Shown: positions 44,187-53,456, counted from the stretch's first letter. The stretch is 64,000 nucleotides of DNA from Afifellaceae bacterium (GCA_028281235.1 JANQKG010000042.1:1-64000); one strand, 5' to 3'. The notes: generated by a model from the letters alone, not told the origin. Program-made: numbers and translations.

Positions 44187-45605
44187 ATGTCCAAGCCCGT
44201 CGTCACCCGCTTCGCCCCCTCGCCCACCGGATTCCTGCATATCGGTGGAGCGCGCACCGCACTCTTTAACTGGCTCTACGCCAAGCACACCGGCGGCACG
44301 ATGCTTCTGCGCATCGAGGATACCGACCGCGCGCGTTCCACCGATGCAGCGATCGCTGCAATCATCGACGGGCTGACATGGCTTGGCCTCGACTGGGAGG
44401 GCGAACCGCTGTCGCAATTCGCGCGCGCTGAGCGCCATCGCGAGGTGGCTGAGGAACTGGTGGCACGCGGCCGCGCCTATCGCGCCTACGAGACGCCGGA
44501 AGAGCTGGCCGTGACGCGCGACAAGGCCAAAGCCGAGGGGCGCTTCGCCCGCTATGAGGGCGTCTGGCGCGACCGCGATCCGGCCGAAGCGCCGGCCGGT
44601 GTCGATCCGGTCATCCGCATCAAGGCACCTCGCGACGGCGAGACGTTTATTGAGGATTGCGTGCAAGGCCGCGTCAGTTTTCCCAACAAGGACCTCGACG
44701 ACTTCATCATCCTGCGCGCCGACAGCACGCCCACCTACATGCATGCCGTGGTCGTCGACGATCACGACATGGGCGTCACGCATGTCATCCGCGGCGACGA
44801 CCACCTGACCAACGCCGCGCGGCAGTCGTTCATCTACGACGCCATGGATTGGCCGATTCCGATCTGGGCGCATATCCCGCTTATTCACGGACCCGACGGC
44901 GCCAAGCTCTCCAAGCGCCACGGCGCGCTTGGCGTGGAGGCCTATCGGGCGATGGGCTACCTGCCGGAGGCGCTGCGTAACTATCTGGCGCGGCTCGGCT
45001 GGTCGCATGGCGACGACGAAATCTTCTCTACGGAAGAGGCCATCGCGTGGTTCGACCTTGACGCGATCAACAAGGGCGCCGCGCGCTTCGACTTCAACAA
45101 GCTGCAGAACATCAACGGCCATTACATCCGCGCCAGCGACGACGCTGAGCTCTTATCGCAGCTGGAGGCGATCCTGCCGGATGTGGATGGCGGCGCGGAC
45201 TTTGCCGCGCGGCTTGGCGGCGAGACGCGCAAGCGGCTCCTCAGTCTGATGCCGCAACTGAAAGAACGCGCCAAGACCCTGGTCGACCTGATGCATGGCG
45301 CGGCGTTTCTCGTGCGCGAACGCCCGCTTTTGATGGATGAGAAGGCAACGGCGCTCCTAAACGCAGATGCTCGCGGCCGGCTCGGTCGGCTGGCCGATTC
45401 GGTGCAGGATGTGCCGTGGGCCAGCGCCGACCTGGAGCAGGCCGTGCGGCACTTCGCCCAAGCGGAGGGCGTCAAACTCGGTCAGATCGCGCAGCCATTG
45501 CGGGCCGCGCTCACGGGAAGCGCGTCGTCCCCCTCGATTTTCGAGGTTCTGGTGGCGCTGGGACGTGAGGAGAGCCTGGCCCGGCTCGCCGATCAATCTG
45601 AGTAA
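44187..45605 (+). CDS. gltX: Glutamyl-tRNA synthetase
   Basis: A 472-residue class I synthetase. HIGG (residues 18-21, [16 protein letters not shown]) replaces HIGH, as usual for GluRS, and [11 protein letters not shown] is the second signature. The C-terminal helical domain fits a discriminating bacterial GluRS in length. With glnS nearby, the cell charges Glu and Gln separately. ATG 44187 after TAGGTAGGG. In related genomes gltX directly follows comEC; here about 3.5 kb of glnS, pseudogenes and repeats lies between. Confidence 0.96.
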   Translation: MSKPVVTRFAPSPTGFLHIGGARTALFNWLYAKHTGGTMLLRIEDTDRARSTDAAIAAIIDGLTWLGLDWEGEPLSQFARAERHREVAEELVARGRAYRAYETPEELAVTRDKAKAEGRFARYEGVWRDRDPAEAPAGVDPVIRIKAPRDGETFIEDCVQGRVSFPNKDLDDFIILRADSTPTYMHAVVVDDHDMGVTHVIRGDDHLTNAARQSFIYDAMDWPIPIWAHIPLIHGPDGAKLSKRHGALGVEAYRAMGYLPEALRNYLARLGWSHGDDEIFSTEEAIAWFDLDAINKGAARFDFNKLQNINGHYIRASDDAELLSQLEAILPDVDGGADFAARLGGETRKRLLSLMPQLKERAKTLVDLMHGAAFLVRERPLLMDEKATALLNADARGRLGRLADSVQDVPWASADLEQAVRHFAQAEGVKLGQIAQPLRAALTGSASSPSIFEVLVALGREESLARLADQSE

Positions 45606-45686
45606 CCCCATTCAGCGCCACCGGTCGCACGCAGCACGCGACTCCGCTATGCTCCACCCGTTCTGGAGACTGGCGGGAGGCCAAGC

Positions 45687-45905
45687 ATGACCACGAAGCA
45701 CGACGAGGAATGGCGGGAGTTCTACACGGAGGTGGGCTTCCGCCATGGCTTCGCGTTAGGGGCGAAGGCGGTGCGCACCGCCGCCGCGCCTCATCTCTCC
45801 GAGGCGCACTTGGCCAAGCTCGACGCCTGGCTCGAAAAAGAGGTTTCCGACTGGACGCGCGCCGTCCTAATGGAAGAGGAGCCCCCTTCCCCGCCGAAGC
45901 TCTGA
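45687..45905 (+). CDS. Small acidic protein of unknown function
   Basis: A 72-residue protein with GGAGG seven bases before ATG 45687. Sequence EEWREFYTEVGFRHGFALGA is followed by LSEAHLAKLDAWLEKEVSDW and a proline-rich end. Predicted helical, soluble, no membrane segment or cysteine. No family recognised. It is 45 bp upstream of the oligopeptidase gene and may share its transcript. Confidence 0.6.
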   Translation: MTTKHDEEWREFYTEVGFRHGFALGAKAVRTAAAPHLSEAHLAKLDAWLEKEVSDWTRAVLMEEEPPSPPKL

Positions 45906-45950
45906 GCGTGAAGGCGGGCCCGCCGACCCGCACACGCAGGCACATGACCT

Positions 45951-48002
45951 ATGACTGACCGTAATCCGCTCCTCGCCGCGTGGACCACGCCGTTCGCGTC
46001 GCCGCCCTTTGCCGACATCCATCCGGAGCATTTCGCTCCGGCCTTCGACCGCGCGCTTGCGGCACATCGCGCGGAGATCGAAGCGATCAGCGGCGCGAGC
46101 GCGGAGCCGACCTTTGAGAACACAATTGAGGCGCTTGAGCGCGCCGGCGAAGAATTGCGGCGCGTTGCGTCGGTGTTCTTCAGCCTGACCGGCGCGCACA
46201 CGAACGACGCGCTGGAAGCCATCGAGCGCGACATCGCGCCGGTGCTCGCCAAGCATCGCGCCGCGATCTATCTCGACGCAGCACTTTTTGCGCGGGTCGA
46301 TGCGGTGAAGGCGCGCGAGCCGGCGCTCGGCTTGACGGTGGAGCAAGCGCGCCTGCTTGAGCGCTCGCACAAAGCGTTCGTGCGGCAGGGTGCAGCGCTG
46401 CCACCCGACAAGCGCAAGCGGCTGGCGGAGATCACCGAGCGGCTGGCGGTGCTCGGCACACAGTTCGGCCAGAATGTACTCGCCGACGAGCGCGCCTATG
46501 CGCTGGTGCTCGACGGCGAAGCGGATCTGGCCGGCCTTCCCCCCTCGCTGATCGAAGCGGCGGCGCGCGCGGCGGAGGATCGCGGCATGGCGGGCAAGCA
46601 TGTCATCACGCTGGCGCGCTCCTCTGTGGAGCCGTTCCTGCAATTTTCCAGCCGCCGCGATTTGCGCGAGATCGCGTTCAAGGCGTGGATTGCGCGCGGC
46701 GAGAATGACGGCGACACCGATAATAGAGCGATCATCGCGGAGATGGTGGCGCTTCGCGCCGAGCGCGCCGCTTTGCTGGGCTTCAAGAGTTTTGCGCATT
46801 TCCGCCTGGACGACACGATGGCTGAGACGCCGGAGGCCGCGCTCGACCTCCTGAACAGAGTGTGGACACCGGCGCGCGACAAGGCGCTTGCCGACGCCGA
46901 CCTGCTGCAGGCGATGATCCAGGCGGAGGGCGGTAATTTTGCGCTCGCGCCCTGGGACTGGCGTTACTACGCCGAGCGCCGGCGCAAAGACGAATTCGAT
47001 TTCGACGAGGGCGCGCTGAAGCCCTACCTGCAGCTCGACAAGATGATTGCGGCCGCCTTCGACACCGCACACCGGCTCTTCGAGCTCGTCTTCACCGAGC
47101 GGCATGACGTTCCCGTCTATCATCCCGACGTCCGCGTCTGGGAGGTGAGTGACCGCGAGGGGCGCCATGTCGGGCTCTTCCTCGGCGACTACTTCGCGCG
47201 ACCCTCGAAGCGCAGCGGCGCGTGGATGAACGCGTTCCGCCCGCAGGAGAAGCTTGCCGGCGACATCCGCCCCATCATCGCCAATGTGGCGAATTTCTCC
47301 AAAGGCGCGGACGGCGCGCCGACGCTCCTTAGCTTCATGGATGCGCGCATTCTCTTTCACGAGTTCGGGCACGCATTGCACGGGCTCATGTCGGACGTGA
47401 CCTACCGCTCGCTCGCCGGCACCAATGTGGCACGTGACTTCGTGGAGTTCCCCTCGCAGCTTTATGAGCATTGGCTGGAGGAGCCGGCGGTGCTCAGCCG
47501 CTTTGCTTTGCACTACGAGACCGGCGAGCCGATGCCGGCGGAGATGCTTGAGCGCCTCCTTGCGGCGCGCACCTTCGACCAGGGCTTCGCCACGGTGGAG
47601 TATGTCGCCTCAGCGCTGGTCGACCTGGACTTTCATCTGGAGCCCGACCCGCAGGATCTCGACGTCACAGCGTTCGAGCGCACGGCGCTTCAGCGCATCG
47701 GCATGCCCGATGCGATCGTGATGCGCCATCGCCCGACGCACTTCCAGCATGTCTTCTCCGGCGACGCCTACTCCGCCGCCTATTACAGCTACCTCTGGTC
47801 GGAGGTGCTCGACGCGGACGGGTTTGCGGCATTTAAGGAGGCCGGCGACATCTTCGATGCGGCGACGGCGGAGCGACTCAAGGAGACCGTGCTCTCCACC
47901 GGTTATCTGCACGAGCCGGCGGACGCCTATCGGCGCTTCCGCGGGCGCATGCCCGACCCCGAGGCACTCTTGAAAAAGCGCGGCTTTGCGGAAGCGCATT
48001 AA
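45951..48002 (+). CDS. M3-family zinc oligopeptidase (peptidyl-dipeptidase Dcp/oligopeptidase A type)
   Basis: A 683-residue thimet-type metallopeptidase that degrades short peptides. The zinc site is H470-E471-F-G-H474 (FHEFGHALHG) with the third ligand glutamate about 25 residues later (FVEFPSQLYEHW). The C-terminal HVFSGDAYSAAYYSYLW motif shapes the substrate channel. No signal peptide, so cytoplasmic. Dcp and PrlC/OpdA cannot be separated with confidence, though the FSGDAYSAAYYSYLWSEVLDAD pattern is Dcp-like. It follows a small gene and ends 5 bp before the LysE-type exporter. Confidence 0.93.
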   Translation: MTDRNPLLAAWTTPFASPPFADIHPEHFAPAFDRALAAHRAEIEAISGASAEPTFENTIEALERAGEELRRVASVFFSLTGAHTNDALEAIERDIAPVLAKHRAAIYLDAALFARVDAVKAREPALGLTVEQARLLERSHKAFVRQGAALPPDKRKRLAEITERLAVLGTQFGQNVLADERAYALVLDGEADLAGLPPSLIEAAARAAEDRGMAGKHVITLARSSVEPFLQFSSRRDLREIAFKAWIARGENDGDTDNRAIIAEMVALRAERAALLGFKSFAHFRLDDTMAETPEAALDLLNRVWTPARDKALADADLLQAMIQAEGGNFALAPWDWRYYAERRRKDEFDFDEGALKPYLQLDKMIAAAFDTAHRLFELVFTERHDVPVYHPDVRVWEVSDREGRHVGLFLGDYFARPSKRSGAWMNAFRPQEKLAGDIRPIIANVANFSKGADGAPTLLSFMDARILFHEFGHALHGLMSDVTYRSLAGTNVARDFVEFPSQLYEHWLEEPAVLSRFALHYETGEPMPAEMLERLLAARTFDQGFATVEYVASALVDLDFHLEPDPQDLDVTAFERTALQRIGMPDAIVMRHRPTHFQHVFSGDAYSAAYYSYLWSEVLDADGFAAFKEAGDIFDAATAERLKETVLSTGYLHEPADAYRRFRGRMPDPEALLKKRGFAEAH

Positions 48003-48007
48003 GAACC

Positions 48008-48622
48008 ATGGCTCCGGAACTCTATCTCGCTTATCTCGCCGCCTGCATCGTCATCATGGTCGTGCCGGGGCCGTCTGTGACGCTGATCATCGCCAACAGC
48101 CTGACGCATGGGACGCGCGCGGGGCTCCTCAATGTCGCCGGCACGCAGGCCGGCATCGCGCTGATGATCGCGCTGGTCGGCTTCGGCCTTGCCTCGCTGA
48201 TCGCCGCGCTCGGCTGGTGGTTTGAGTGGGTGCGGCTTGCCGGCGCCGCCTATCTGATCTGGCTCGGCATCGGGCTTTTAAGGACAAAGGCGCCTTCCGG
48301 CGACATGCGAACGACCCCGCTGCCGCGCGGCGGTTTTCTGCTACAGGGCTTTCTGGTGGCCGTCAGCAACCCCAAGACGCTGGTTTTCTTCAGCGCCTTC
48401 ATCCCGCAGTTTATCGACCCGACAAACCCCTATGCTCAGCAAGTCGCCATCATGGGCGTCACGGCGGTGGCCGTGGCGTCACTTTCCGACGGCGCCTACG
48501 CCATTCTGGTCGGCGGCGCCGGCCGGCGCATCTCGCGAGCGCACATCAAATGGCTATCGCGGATCAGCGGCGGCTTTCTTGTGGGCGGCGGCCTGTGGCT
48601 GGCGCTGTCGCGCAGCCGCTAG
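48008..48622 (+). CDS. LysE/RhtB-family amino acid exporter
   Basis: A 204-residue inner-membrane protein with six helices. The family signature PGPSVTLIIANSLTHGTRAGL follows the first helix, with LIWLGIGLLR and FLVAVSNPKTLVFFSAFIPQF in the later part. Members export amino acids, including lysine, homoserine, threonine or leucine. It starts 5 bp after the M3 peptidase, so peptide breakdown and amino acid efflux may be coupled. The TAG stop (48620-48622) falls in a 24-bp sequence repeated 116 bp later. Confidence 0.9.
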   Translation: MAPELYLAYLAACIVIMVVPGPSVTLIIANSLTHGTRAGLLNVAGTQAGIALMIALVGFGLASLIAALGWWFEWVRLAGAAYLIWLGIGLLRTKAPSGDMRTTPLPRGGFLLQGFLVAVSNPKTLVFFSAFIPQFIDPTNPYAQQVAIMGVTAVAVASLSDGAYAILVGGAGRRISRAHIKWLSRISGGFLVGGGLWLALSRSR

Positions 48623-48748
48623 CGCCCCCGCATTTCGCTCGCGCTTCATGCGGGCTACGAATGGTCGCTGCACCGCGTAGCCCGGATGGAGCGAAGCGCA
48701 ATCCGGGACCCGTCAGAAACAATCCGCGCAGCCGCTAGCGCCCCCGCA
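48609..48748. repeat. 24-bp direct duplication flanking an inserted palindromic element
   Basis: Bases 48609-48632 are repeated exactly at 48725-48748. Both copies contain CGCTAGCG. The first holds the stop of the LysE-type gene (TAG 48620-48622), the second the stop of the minus-strand transglycosylase (CTA 48735-48737). Between them is a palindrome, CGGGCTACG (48651-48659) and CGTAGCCCG (48676-48684), a rhizobial-type repeat. It looks as if the two genes once shared the overlapping stop CTAG and were separated by an insertion with duplication. Confidence 0.75.
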
Positions 48749-49937
48749 GCCGCTGCAAGAGCTCCTTCGTCGGATAGCCGTCGGCCGGCAGGCCCAGCTC
48801 ATTCTGCGCCCGCTTCACGGCAGCGCGCGTCACCTCGCCGAGCCGCCCGTCTGGTGTGCCGGCTTCGTGCCCCATGGCGTTCAGCCGTTCCTGCACTTCG
48901 CGCATGTCGGCGATGCTGAGGATCGGCGGGGCGCTGCCGCGGTTCATGCGCGGGGCGCCGTTTAGCCGGGTGGCGAGATAGGCGGCGGCGAGGATGTAGT
49001 TGGAGCTGTTGTTCCACTCCCAGAAGATCGGAAAGTTCTGGTAGGCAAGAAAGGCCGGGCCGAGCCGCCCCATGGGCAGGATCAACGCCGCGGGCACATT
49101 GTCGGCGGGAAGCGCGCTGCCATCGGCGCGGCGCACGCCCACCGCATCCCAGAACGCGCGCTTGCGAAAGGTCGCTCGCGCCGCCTCCCACCAGGGAACT
49201 GTGTCGGCGACACGCACCTCCTCAAGCCACGGCTCGTTCGCCCGCCAGCCGAGCGAACGGATGAAACGCCCGGCGGAGGCGAGCGCGTCGGGCACGCTGC
49301 CGACAAGATCGCGGCGACCGTCGCCGTCGAAGTCTGTCGCGTGCTTCAAATAGTTCGACGGCGTGAACTGCATGTGGCCGACGGCTCCCGCCCACGAGCC
49401 CTTAAGCTGCGCAAGCGTCAGATCGCCGCGATCGAGGATGCGCAGCGCGTCGGTGAGTTCGGCGCGGAACAAATCGGGCCGCCGGCAATCGTAAGCGAGC
49501 GTGGCGAGCGAATTGAGGAGCGGTGTCTTGCCCATGAAGCCGCCGTAATCGGTCTCAAGCGCCCAGAGGGCCATGATGACGGGGCCCTGCACGCCGGTGT
49601 CGCGCCGGACCGCCTCAAGTGTGCTTGCGTGCGTCTTCAGAAGCGCCCGCCCGCGCGACAGCCGCTCCGCCGATACGACGCGACCGGCATAATCGAGGAA
49701 GCTCTGCGACAGGCTCGGCTGGCCGCGATCCTGCTTCAGGATGCGGTCCTGGAAGGACACGCCGTCCAGCGCCGCGAGGCCTTGCTGCGAAATGCCGGCG
49801 CGCGCCGCCTCGCTGCGGAATTCGCCGAGCCAGGCGGCAAAGCTCTGGCCGCCGCGACAACTCGTGTCGGCCAAGGCCGTCGGCGCCGCCATCGCCGTCA
49901 GGCCAAGCAGCGAGACGATCGTTGCAGCCATCCGCAT
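48735..49937 (-). CDS. MltB-type lytic murein transglycosylase with peptidoglycan-binding domain
   Basis: A 400-residue exported enzyme. Signal peptide MRMAATIVSLLGLTAMAAPT then ALA-DT. The catalytic glutamate is in MALWALETDYGGFMG; GSWAGAVGHMQFTPSNY, an EF-hand-like DFDGDGRRDL and NFPIFWEWNNSSNYILA are the usual MltB motifs. A peptidoglycan-binding domain (EVQERLNAMGHEAGTPDG...) occupies the last 60 residues. It cleaves glycan strands to 1,6-anhydro ends in the periplasm. Start ATG 49937 follows GGGGAGG; the frame is open 6 codons further. No lipobox is seen, so it is probably soluble. Confidence 0.92.
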   Translation of the reverse strand: MRMAATIVSLLGLTAMAAPTALADTSCRGGQSFAAWLGEFRSEAARAGISQQGLAALDGVSFQDRILKQDRGQPSLSQSFLDYAGRVVSAERLSRGRALLKTHASTLEAVRRDTGVQGPVIMALWALETDYGGFMGKTPLLNSLATLAYDCRRPDLFRAELTDALRILDRGDLTLAQLKGSWAGAVGHMQFTPSNYLKHATDFDGDGRRDLVGSVPDALASAGRFIRSLGWRANEPWLEEVRVADTVPWWEAARATFRKRAFWDAVGVRRADGSALPADNVPAALILPMGRLGPAFLAYQNFPIFWEWNNSSNYILAAAYLATRLNGAPRMNRGSAPPILSIADMREVQERLNAMGHEAGTPDGRLGEVTRAAVKRAQNELGLPADGYPTKELLQRLRGR

Positions 49938-49995
49938 GGATTCGCCTCCCCGCACCGCGATGCCGAACGAGCCTATTGTCTAGTGCGCAAGGCCG

Positions 49996-50027
49996 AAAAA
50001 GAAAGAGCCGGCGCAAGTGGCCGGCTC
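49996..50027 (-). terminator. Rho-independent terminator after the L,D-transpeptidase
   Basis: On the minus strand GAGCCGGC, a 7-base loop and GCCGGCTC are followed by TTTCTTTTT. It starts 26 bp after the stop of the L,D-transpeptidase gene and ends its transcript before the transglycosylase gene. Confidence 0.88.
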
Positions 50028-50052
50028 ATCTTGCGTGCGTACGCGTTGCCGA

Positions 50053-50784
50053 TCAGGCCGGCGGCTCACCGGAGAGACGGCGGACGGTATTGCGCCAGCC
50101 TGAATCTTCGCTCCTCAGCGCCTGCCCAAGCCGGGCAATCGGGCTGGAAGCCGGCAGCACGACGACCTTGGTGCCCATGGGCACGCGGTCATAAAGATCG
50201 ATCACGTCGGCATTGAGCATGCGGATGCAGCCCGACGAGACGGCGCGGCCGATGGAGCGCGGCTCCGCGGTGCCGTGAATGCGGTAGAGCGTGTCGCGGC
50301 CGCCCTGGAAGAGATAAAGCGCGCGCGCGCCGAGCGGATTCTCCGGACCACCATCCATGCCGTTGGCAAACTCGCGGGCGCGTTCGTCGCGCTCCTGCAT
50401 CTCCTTCGGCGGGAACCAACTCGGCCATTTGCGCTTGGCGCGGATGCGCGCCGTGCCGTTCCAGCCAAAGCCCTGGCGGCCGACGCCGATTCCGTAGCGC
50501 CTGGCGCGGCCATCCTCCTCGACCAGATAAAGGAAGCGCTGGCCGGGATCGACGACGATAGTGCCGGGCTTCTCGTCGGTGGGATTGCGCACCACCTGCC
50601 GGCGGTATTGCATCGGGATCTGGGAGAGATTGACCGGCTTGACGCGGAACGGCTCGTTGGTCTTGGGGACCAACAGGCCGGAGCCTTCGCTCGGTGCGTA
50701 GGCCAGCGTGCCCATCGTTCCGCCCGCCGTGCATGCGCCCATAAGCACGCACGCCGATCCGGTCAGGAAATGCCGTCTATCCAC
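50053..50784 (-). CDS. L,D-transpeptidase (YkuD domain) with Tat-like signal
   Basis: A 243-residue periplasmic transpeptidase that cross-links peptidoglycan or attaches proteins to it. The N-terminus MDRRHFLTGSACVLMGACTA has a twin-arginine pattern and a weak lipobox-like MGAC. The YkuD domain spans about residues 70-210 with the catalytic motif YRIHGT ... SSGCIRM (histidine and cysteine). GTG 50784 is preferred because GGGGGAG precedes it; TTG 50802 is the first codon of the open frame. A terminator follows. A second, longer L,D-transpeptidase is encoded at 61-62.5 kb. Confidence 0.92.
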   Translation of the reverse strand: MDRRHFLTGSACVLMGACTAGGTMGTLAYAPSEGSGLLVPKTNEPFRVKPVNLSQIPMQYRRQVVRNPTDEKPGTIVVDPGQRFLYLVEEDGRARRYGIGVGRQGFGWNGTARIRAKRKWPSWFPPKEMQERDERAREFANGMDGGPENPLGARALYLFQGGRDTLYRIHGTAEPRSIGRAVSSGCIRMLNADVIDLYDRVPMGTKVVVLPASSPIARLGQALRSEDSGWRNTVRRLSGEPPA

Positions 50785-50935
50785 TGAACTTCGCTCCCCC
50801 AATCAACCGGCCGCTTCTGCGGCACAATACCCCGCGCCGTGGTTGCAAGGCAATTCGTCGGCTCCTCATCCCGGCAAGCGGCGGCGTGGCGTTGCAGACC
50901 TGCCACTGTCGCGAACCGGGGCCGTCCGGCGCAGC

Positions 50936-51538
50936 TCACGCCTCCGGCTTGCCCCAAAGTTCCTCCAGGCGTTGTGGACGCCCGCACCCAAACTTGTAGA
51001 ACTTATAGTGCGCGGCGTTGGTCTTGTAGAAATCCTGGTGCTTCTCTTCGGCGCGATAGAAAGCCTCAGCCGGCAAAATTTCAGTCGCGACCGATTGCCC
51101 GAACCGCGACTCGACCTCCGATTTCGTGGTTTCCGCCAGCGCCTTCTGCTCCTCGTCCTCAAAGAAGATGGCGCTCAGATATTGCGTGCCCTTGTCACAG
51201 AATTGCCCCTTCGAATCGAACGGGTCGATGTTCATCCAGAACGCGTCGATCAGCTCCGCATAGCTGATCGCGGTCGGGTCGTATTCGATCTCCACCGCCT
51301 CGTAATGCCCGGTCCGGCCAGCCGACACCTGCCGGTAGTTGGCATCCTCCGCGGTACCGCCGGCATAGCCGGAGACAACCGACAGAACGCCCGGGATCTT
51401 CTCGTAGGCCTCCTCCATGCACCAGAAGCAGCCGCCGGCGAGCACGACCTTTTCCGGCTCCGCCGCCACGGCCGATTGGCCTCCGATGCAAGCGGTCGCC
51501 AGCGCGGCTGCGGCCGTGGCTTTCGCATACCGTCTCAT
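50936..51538 (-). CDS. msrA: Exported peptide methionine sulfoxide reductase A
   Basis: A 200-residue MsrA that repairs methionine-S-sulfoxide. A signal peptide (MRRYAKATAAAALATACIGG, cleavage near AVA-AE) places it in the periplasm. The catalytic motif is GCFWC with C37 as nucleophile, GYAGG and HYEAVEIEYDP follow, and a C-terminal cysteine in KFGCGR is the likely resolving residue. ATG 51538 follows AAGGAG; the 5' extension of the frame has no support. No msrB is nearby. Confidence 0.94.
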   Translation of the reverse strand: MRRYAKATAAAALATACIGGQSAVAAEPEKVVLAGGCFWCMEEAYEKIPGVLSVVSGYAGGTAEDANYRQVSAGRTGHYEAVEIEYDPTAISYAELIDAFWMNIDPFDSKGQFCDKGTQYLSAIFFEDEEQKALAETTKSEVESRFGQSVATEILPAEAFYRAEEKHQDFYKTNAAHYKFYKFGCGRPQRLEELWGKPEA

Positions 51539-51631
51539 TGTCGGTCTCCTTCTCGAAGCAGACCGACAATCTTCCCGCCGCACGGCTGCGGCAAGACCCC
51601 CTACGCGAACGTGATGGACTGAGAGCGAGAG

Positions 51632-51730
51632 CGTTGTCGCGTTTCGTTAAGCGCTCCAACGCTCTATCTCATTTCTGGAGCATGATCTTATCCGAAAACC
51701 GGTTCCCACTTTTCGGGATCATGCTTTAGT
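51632..51730. repeat. Family A extragenic palindrome, copy 6
   Basis: Left arm CGTTTCGTTAAGCGCTCCAAC, stem CCGAAAA/TTTTCGG around CCGGTTCCCAC. The TAA stop of the DUF1178 gene (51728-51726) lies in the right edge ATGCTTTAG. It separates msrA from that gene. Confidence 0.88.
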
Positions 51731-52220
51731 TCTTGTCTTCCGGCAGCGTGGGAAGCGGGTGGAACTCAATCCCCTCCTCCGCCAGAGCGCGGACATCTTC
51801 CTTGGTGGCCTCGCCGTAAATGCCGCGCTTCTCTGCCTCTTCGTAGTGAATCTTGCGCGCCTCCTCGGCGAACTTCTTACCAACATAATCGGCGTTCTTG
51901 GTCACGTGCTCACGCAGCTTGCGCAGCGCATTTATGACTTCTTTGGGTGCCGCCGTAGGCTCGGGAACGTTGGCGGCAAGACGCGGCGCATCGTCGGCGT
52001 CCCCGCGGGCATCCGCAGAAGCATCTCCGGCGCTCAGGCGGTTTTCCTTGCGCCGCGAGGTGGAGATTGCCGGCGCCATCAGCGCGCGATCGATGTCAGT
52101 GGAGCCGCAGACGGGACAGCTCAAAAGCCCGTCCGCGCGCTGGGTCTCGAAAGCGTCGCCGTTGGAGAACCAGGCCTCGAATTCGTGCTGGTCTGGACAT
52201 GTGAGCGTGTATCTGATCAC
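51726..52220 (-). CDS. DUF1178-family protein
   Basis: A 164-residue protein. The N-terminal MIRYTLTCPDQHEFEAWFSN contains the first of two cysteine pairs; LLSCPVCGSTDIDRALMAPA contains the second, giving a small zinc-ribbon-like module. A variable Ala/Asp-rich linker is followed by the conserved helical C-terminus EEARKIHYEEAEKRGIYGEA. No function is established. Its start overlaps the nitrilase stop by 4 bases, giving a grxC-nitrilase-DUF1178 operon. The stop codon is in a palindromic repeat. Confidence 0.92.
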   Translation of the reverse strand: MIRYTLTCPDQHEFEAWFSNGDAFETQRADGLLSCPVCGSTDIDRALMAPAISTSRRKENRLSAGDASADARGDADDAPRLAANVPEPTAAPKEVINALRKLREHVTKNADYVGKKFAEEARKIHYEEAEKRGIYGEATKEDVRALAEEGIEFHPLPTLPEDKN

Positions 52221-53086
52221 GACGCCGACCTCATCGCCGGAGGCTCCGCTTTTTCAGGAAGCGCAAAGGGCCGCTCATTCTTGAGCGAGGGCATATGCTG
52301 CCGCGCCCGCTCGGATTGTGCCGGATCGATGTCGGCCCAAATGACCTCAGGACCGTCGCCGCCTGCCTCCGCCAGCACCTCACCCCACGGCGCAACGATG
52401 ATGGAATGGCCGTAGGTCTCGCGGCCGTCAACGTGATGCCCGGCCTGCGCGGCGGAGATGACGAATGCGCCGTTCTCAATGGCGCGGGCGCGCTGCAGCA
52501 CGTGCCAATGCGCCTCGCCGGTCTGGCGGGTGAAGGCGGCGGGCGCCGTCAGCGCGGCGGCGCCGCAATGCGCCTGGGCGCGATAAAGCTGCGGGAAGCG
52601 CAAATCGTAGCAGATCGACACACCGAGCCTGAGCCACGGCAGATCCACCACCACAGCGCGGTCGCCCGGGCTATAGACCGCCGATTCCCGCCAGCTTTCA
52701 CCGCCCGGCAGGTCGACATCGAAGAGATGGATCTTGTCGTAGTGCGCCAGCACATGACCGTCGCGACCGAAAACAAACGCGCGGTTGGCGATTCTGCCGT
52801 CCGTTCTCTTCAGCGCCAGCGAACCGATGTGGAGGATAATTCCAAGCTTTGCAGCAAGCGCGGAGAAGCGCTGCACGGCCACATCCTCATCCTCAAGCGC
52901 GATCCTTTCGGCAAGCGCGGCGCGGCGGCGCTCCACGATGTTCGTCATCTCCGGCGTCTGCACATAGTCGGCGCCGGCGGCCACGGCATCGCGGATGAGA
53001 CGCTCCGCTATGTCGACACTCTCCGCCACTTCAGTAGTGGACTGAAGCTGAACGCAGGCCGCTTTGAAGGTCATGGCGCTCTTCAT
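52217..53086 (-). CDS. Nitrilase-superfamily amidase, deaminated-glutathione amidase-like
   Basis: A 289-residue carbon-nitrogen hydrolase. The Glu-Lys-Cys triad is visible in TPEMTN, HYDKIHLFDVDLPG and SICYDLRFPQLYRA. The LFDVD..GG.S..ES pattern is that of the Nit1/YbeM group, which hydrolyses deaminated glutathione, so it is probably a metabolite-repair amidase in the cytoplasm. The start overlaps the grxC stop by 4 bases, linking it to glutathione chemistry. A codon-5 ATG is an alternative start. Confidence 0.88.
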   Translation of the reverse strand: MKSAMTFKAACVQLQSTTEVAESVDIAERLIRDAVAAGADYVQTPEMTNIVERRRAALAERIALEDEDVAVQRFSALAAKLGIILHIGSLALKRTDGRIANRAFVFGRDGHVLAHYDKIHLFDVDLPGGESWRESAVYSPGDRAVVVDLPWLRLGVSICYDLRFPQLYRAQAHCGAAALTAPAAFTRQTGEAHWHVLQRARAIENGAFVISAAQAGHHVDGRETYGHSIIVAPWGEVLAEAGGDGPEVIWADIDPAQSERARQHMPSLKNERPFALPEKAEPPAMRSAS

Positions 53087-53373
53087 GCGGTCAGTAGATC
53101 GTCCAGCTCGCCGCTCACCTGCAACGTATAAAGGTCGGTGTAGCCGCCGACATGGCGGGCTCCGATGAAGACCTGCGGGAAGGTGTGGCGACCGGAACGG
53201 GTGATCATCTCATTGCGCCTGTCCGGATCGCCCGTCGCATCGATCTCACGGAAGGCGATCCCCCTGTCGGCGAGCAGCGACTTGGCCGCCGTGCAGAACC
53301 CGCAGAAGCGGCGCGTGTACACGGTCACGTCAACGGCGTTTGCCGACTTAGATATGCCTTTCGGGTCAGTCAT
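53083..53373 (-). CDS. grxC: Glutaredoxin 3
   Basis: A 96-residue thiol reductase that uses glutathione to reduce disulfides. The active site is C24-G-F-C27, a variant of the common CPYC. The cis-proline is in HTFPQVFIG, and HVGGYTDL is the glutathione-binding GG motif. An N-terminal extension of about 13 residues precedes the first strand VDVTVYT, so a later start is possible. First gene of a tightly overlapping operon with the nitrilase and DUF1178. Confidence 0.94.
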   Translation of the reverse strand: MTDPKGISKSANAVDVTVYTRRFCGFCTAAKSLLADRGIAFREIDATGDPDRRNEMITRSGRHTFPQVFIGARHVGGYTDLYTLQVSGELDDLLTA

Positions 53374-53456
53374 ATAGCGCTCAATTTCGACGGAACTTCT
53401 GATGATATAGCGACTGGCCGTCGGTTTGCCAAAAACGCGGCAAGCGTCGCTACGGC

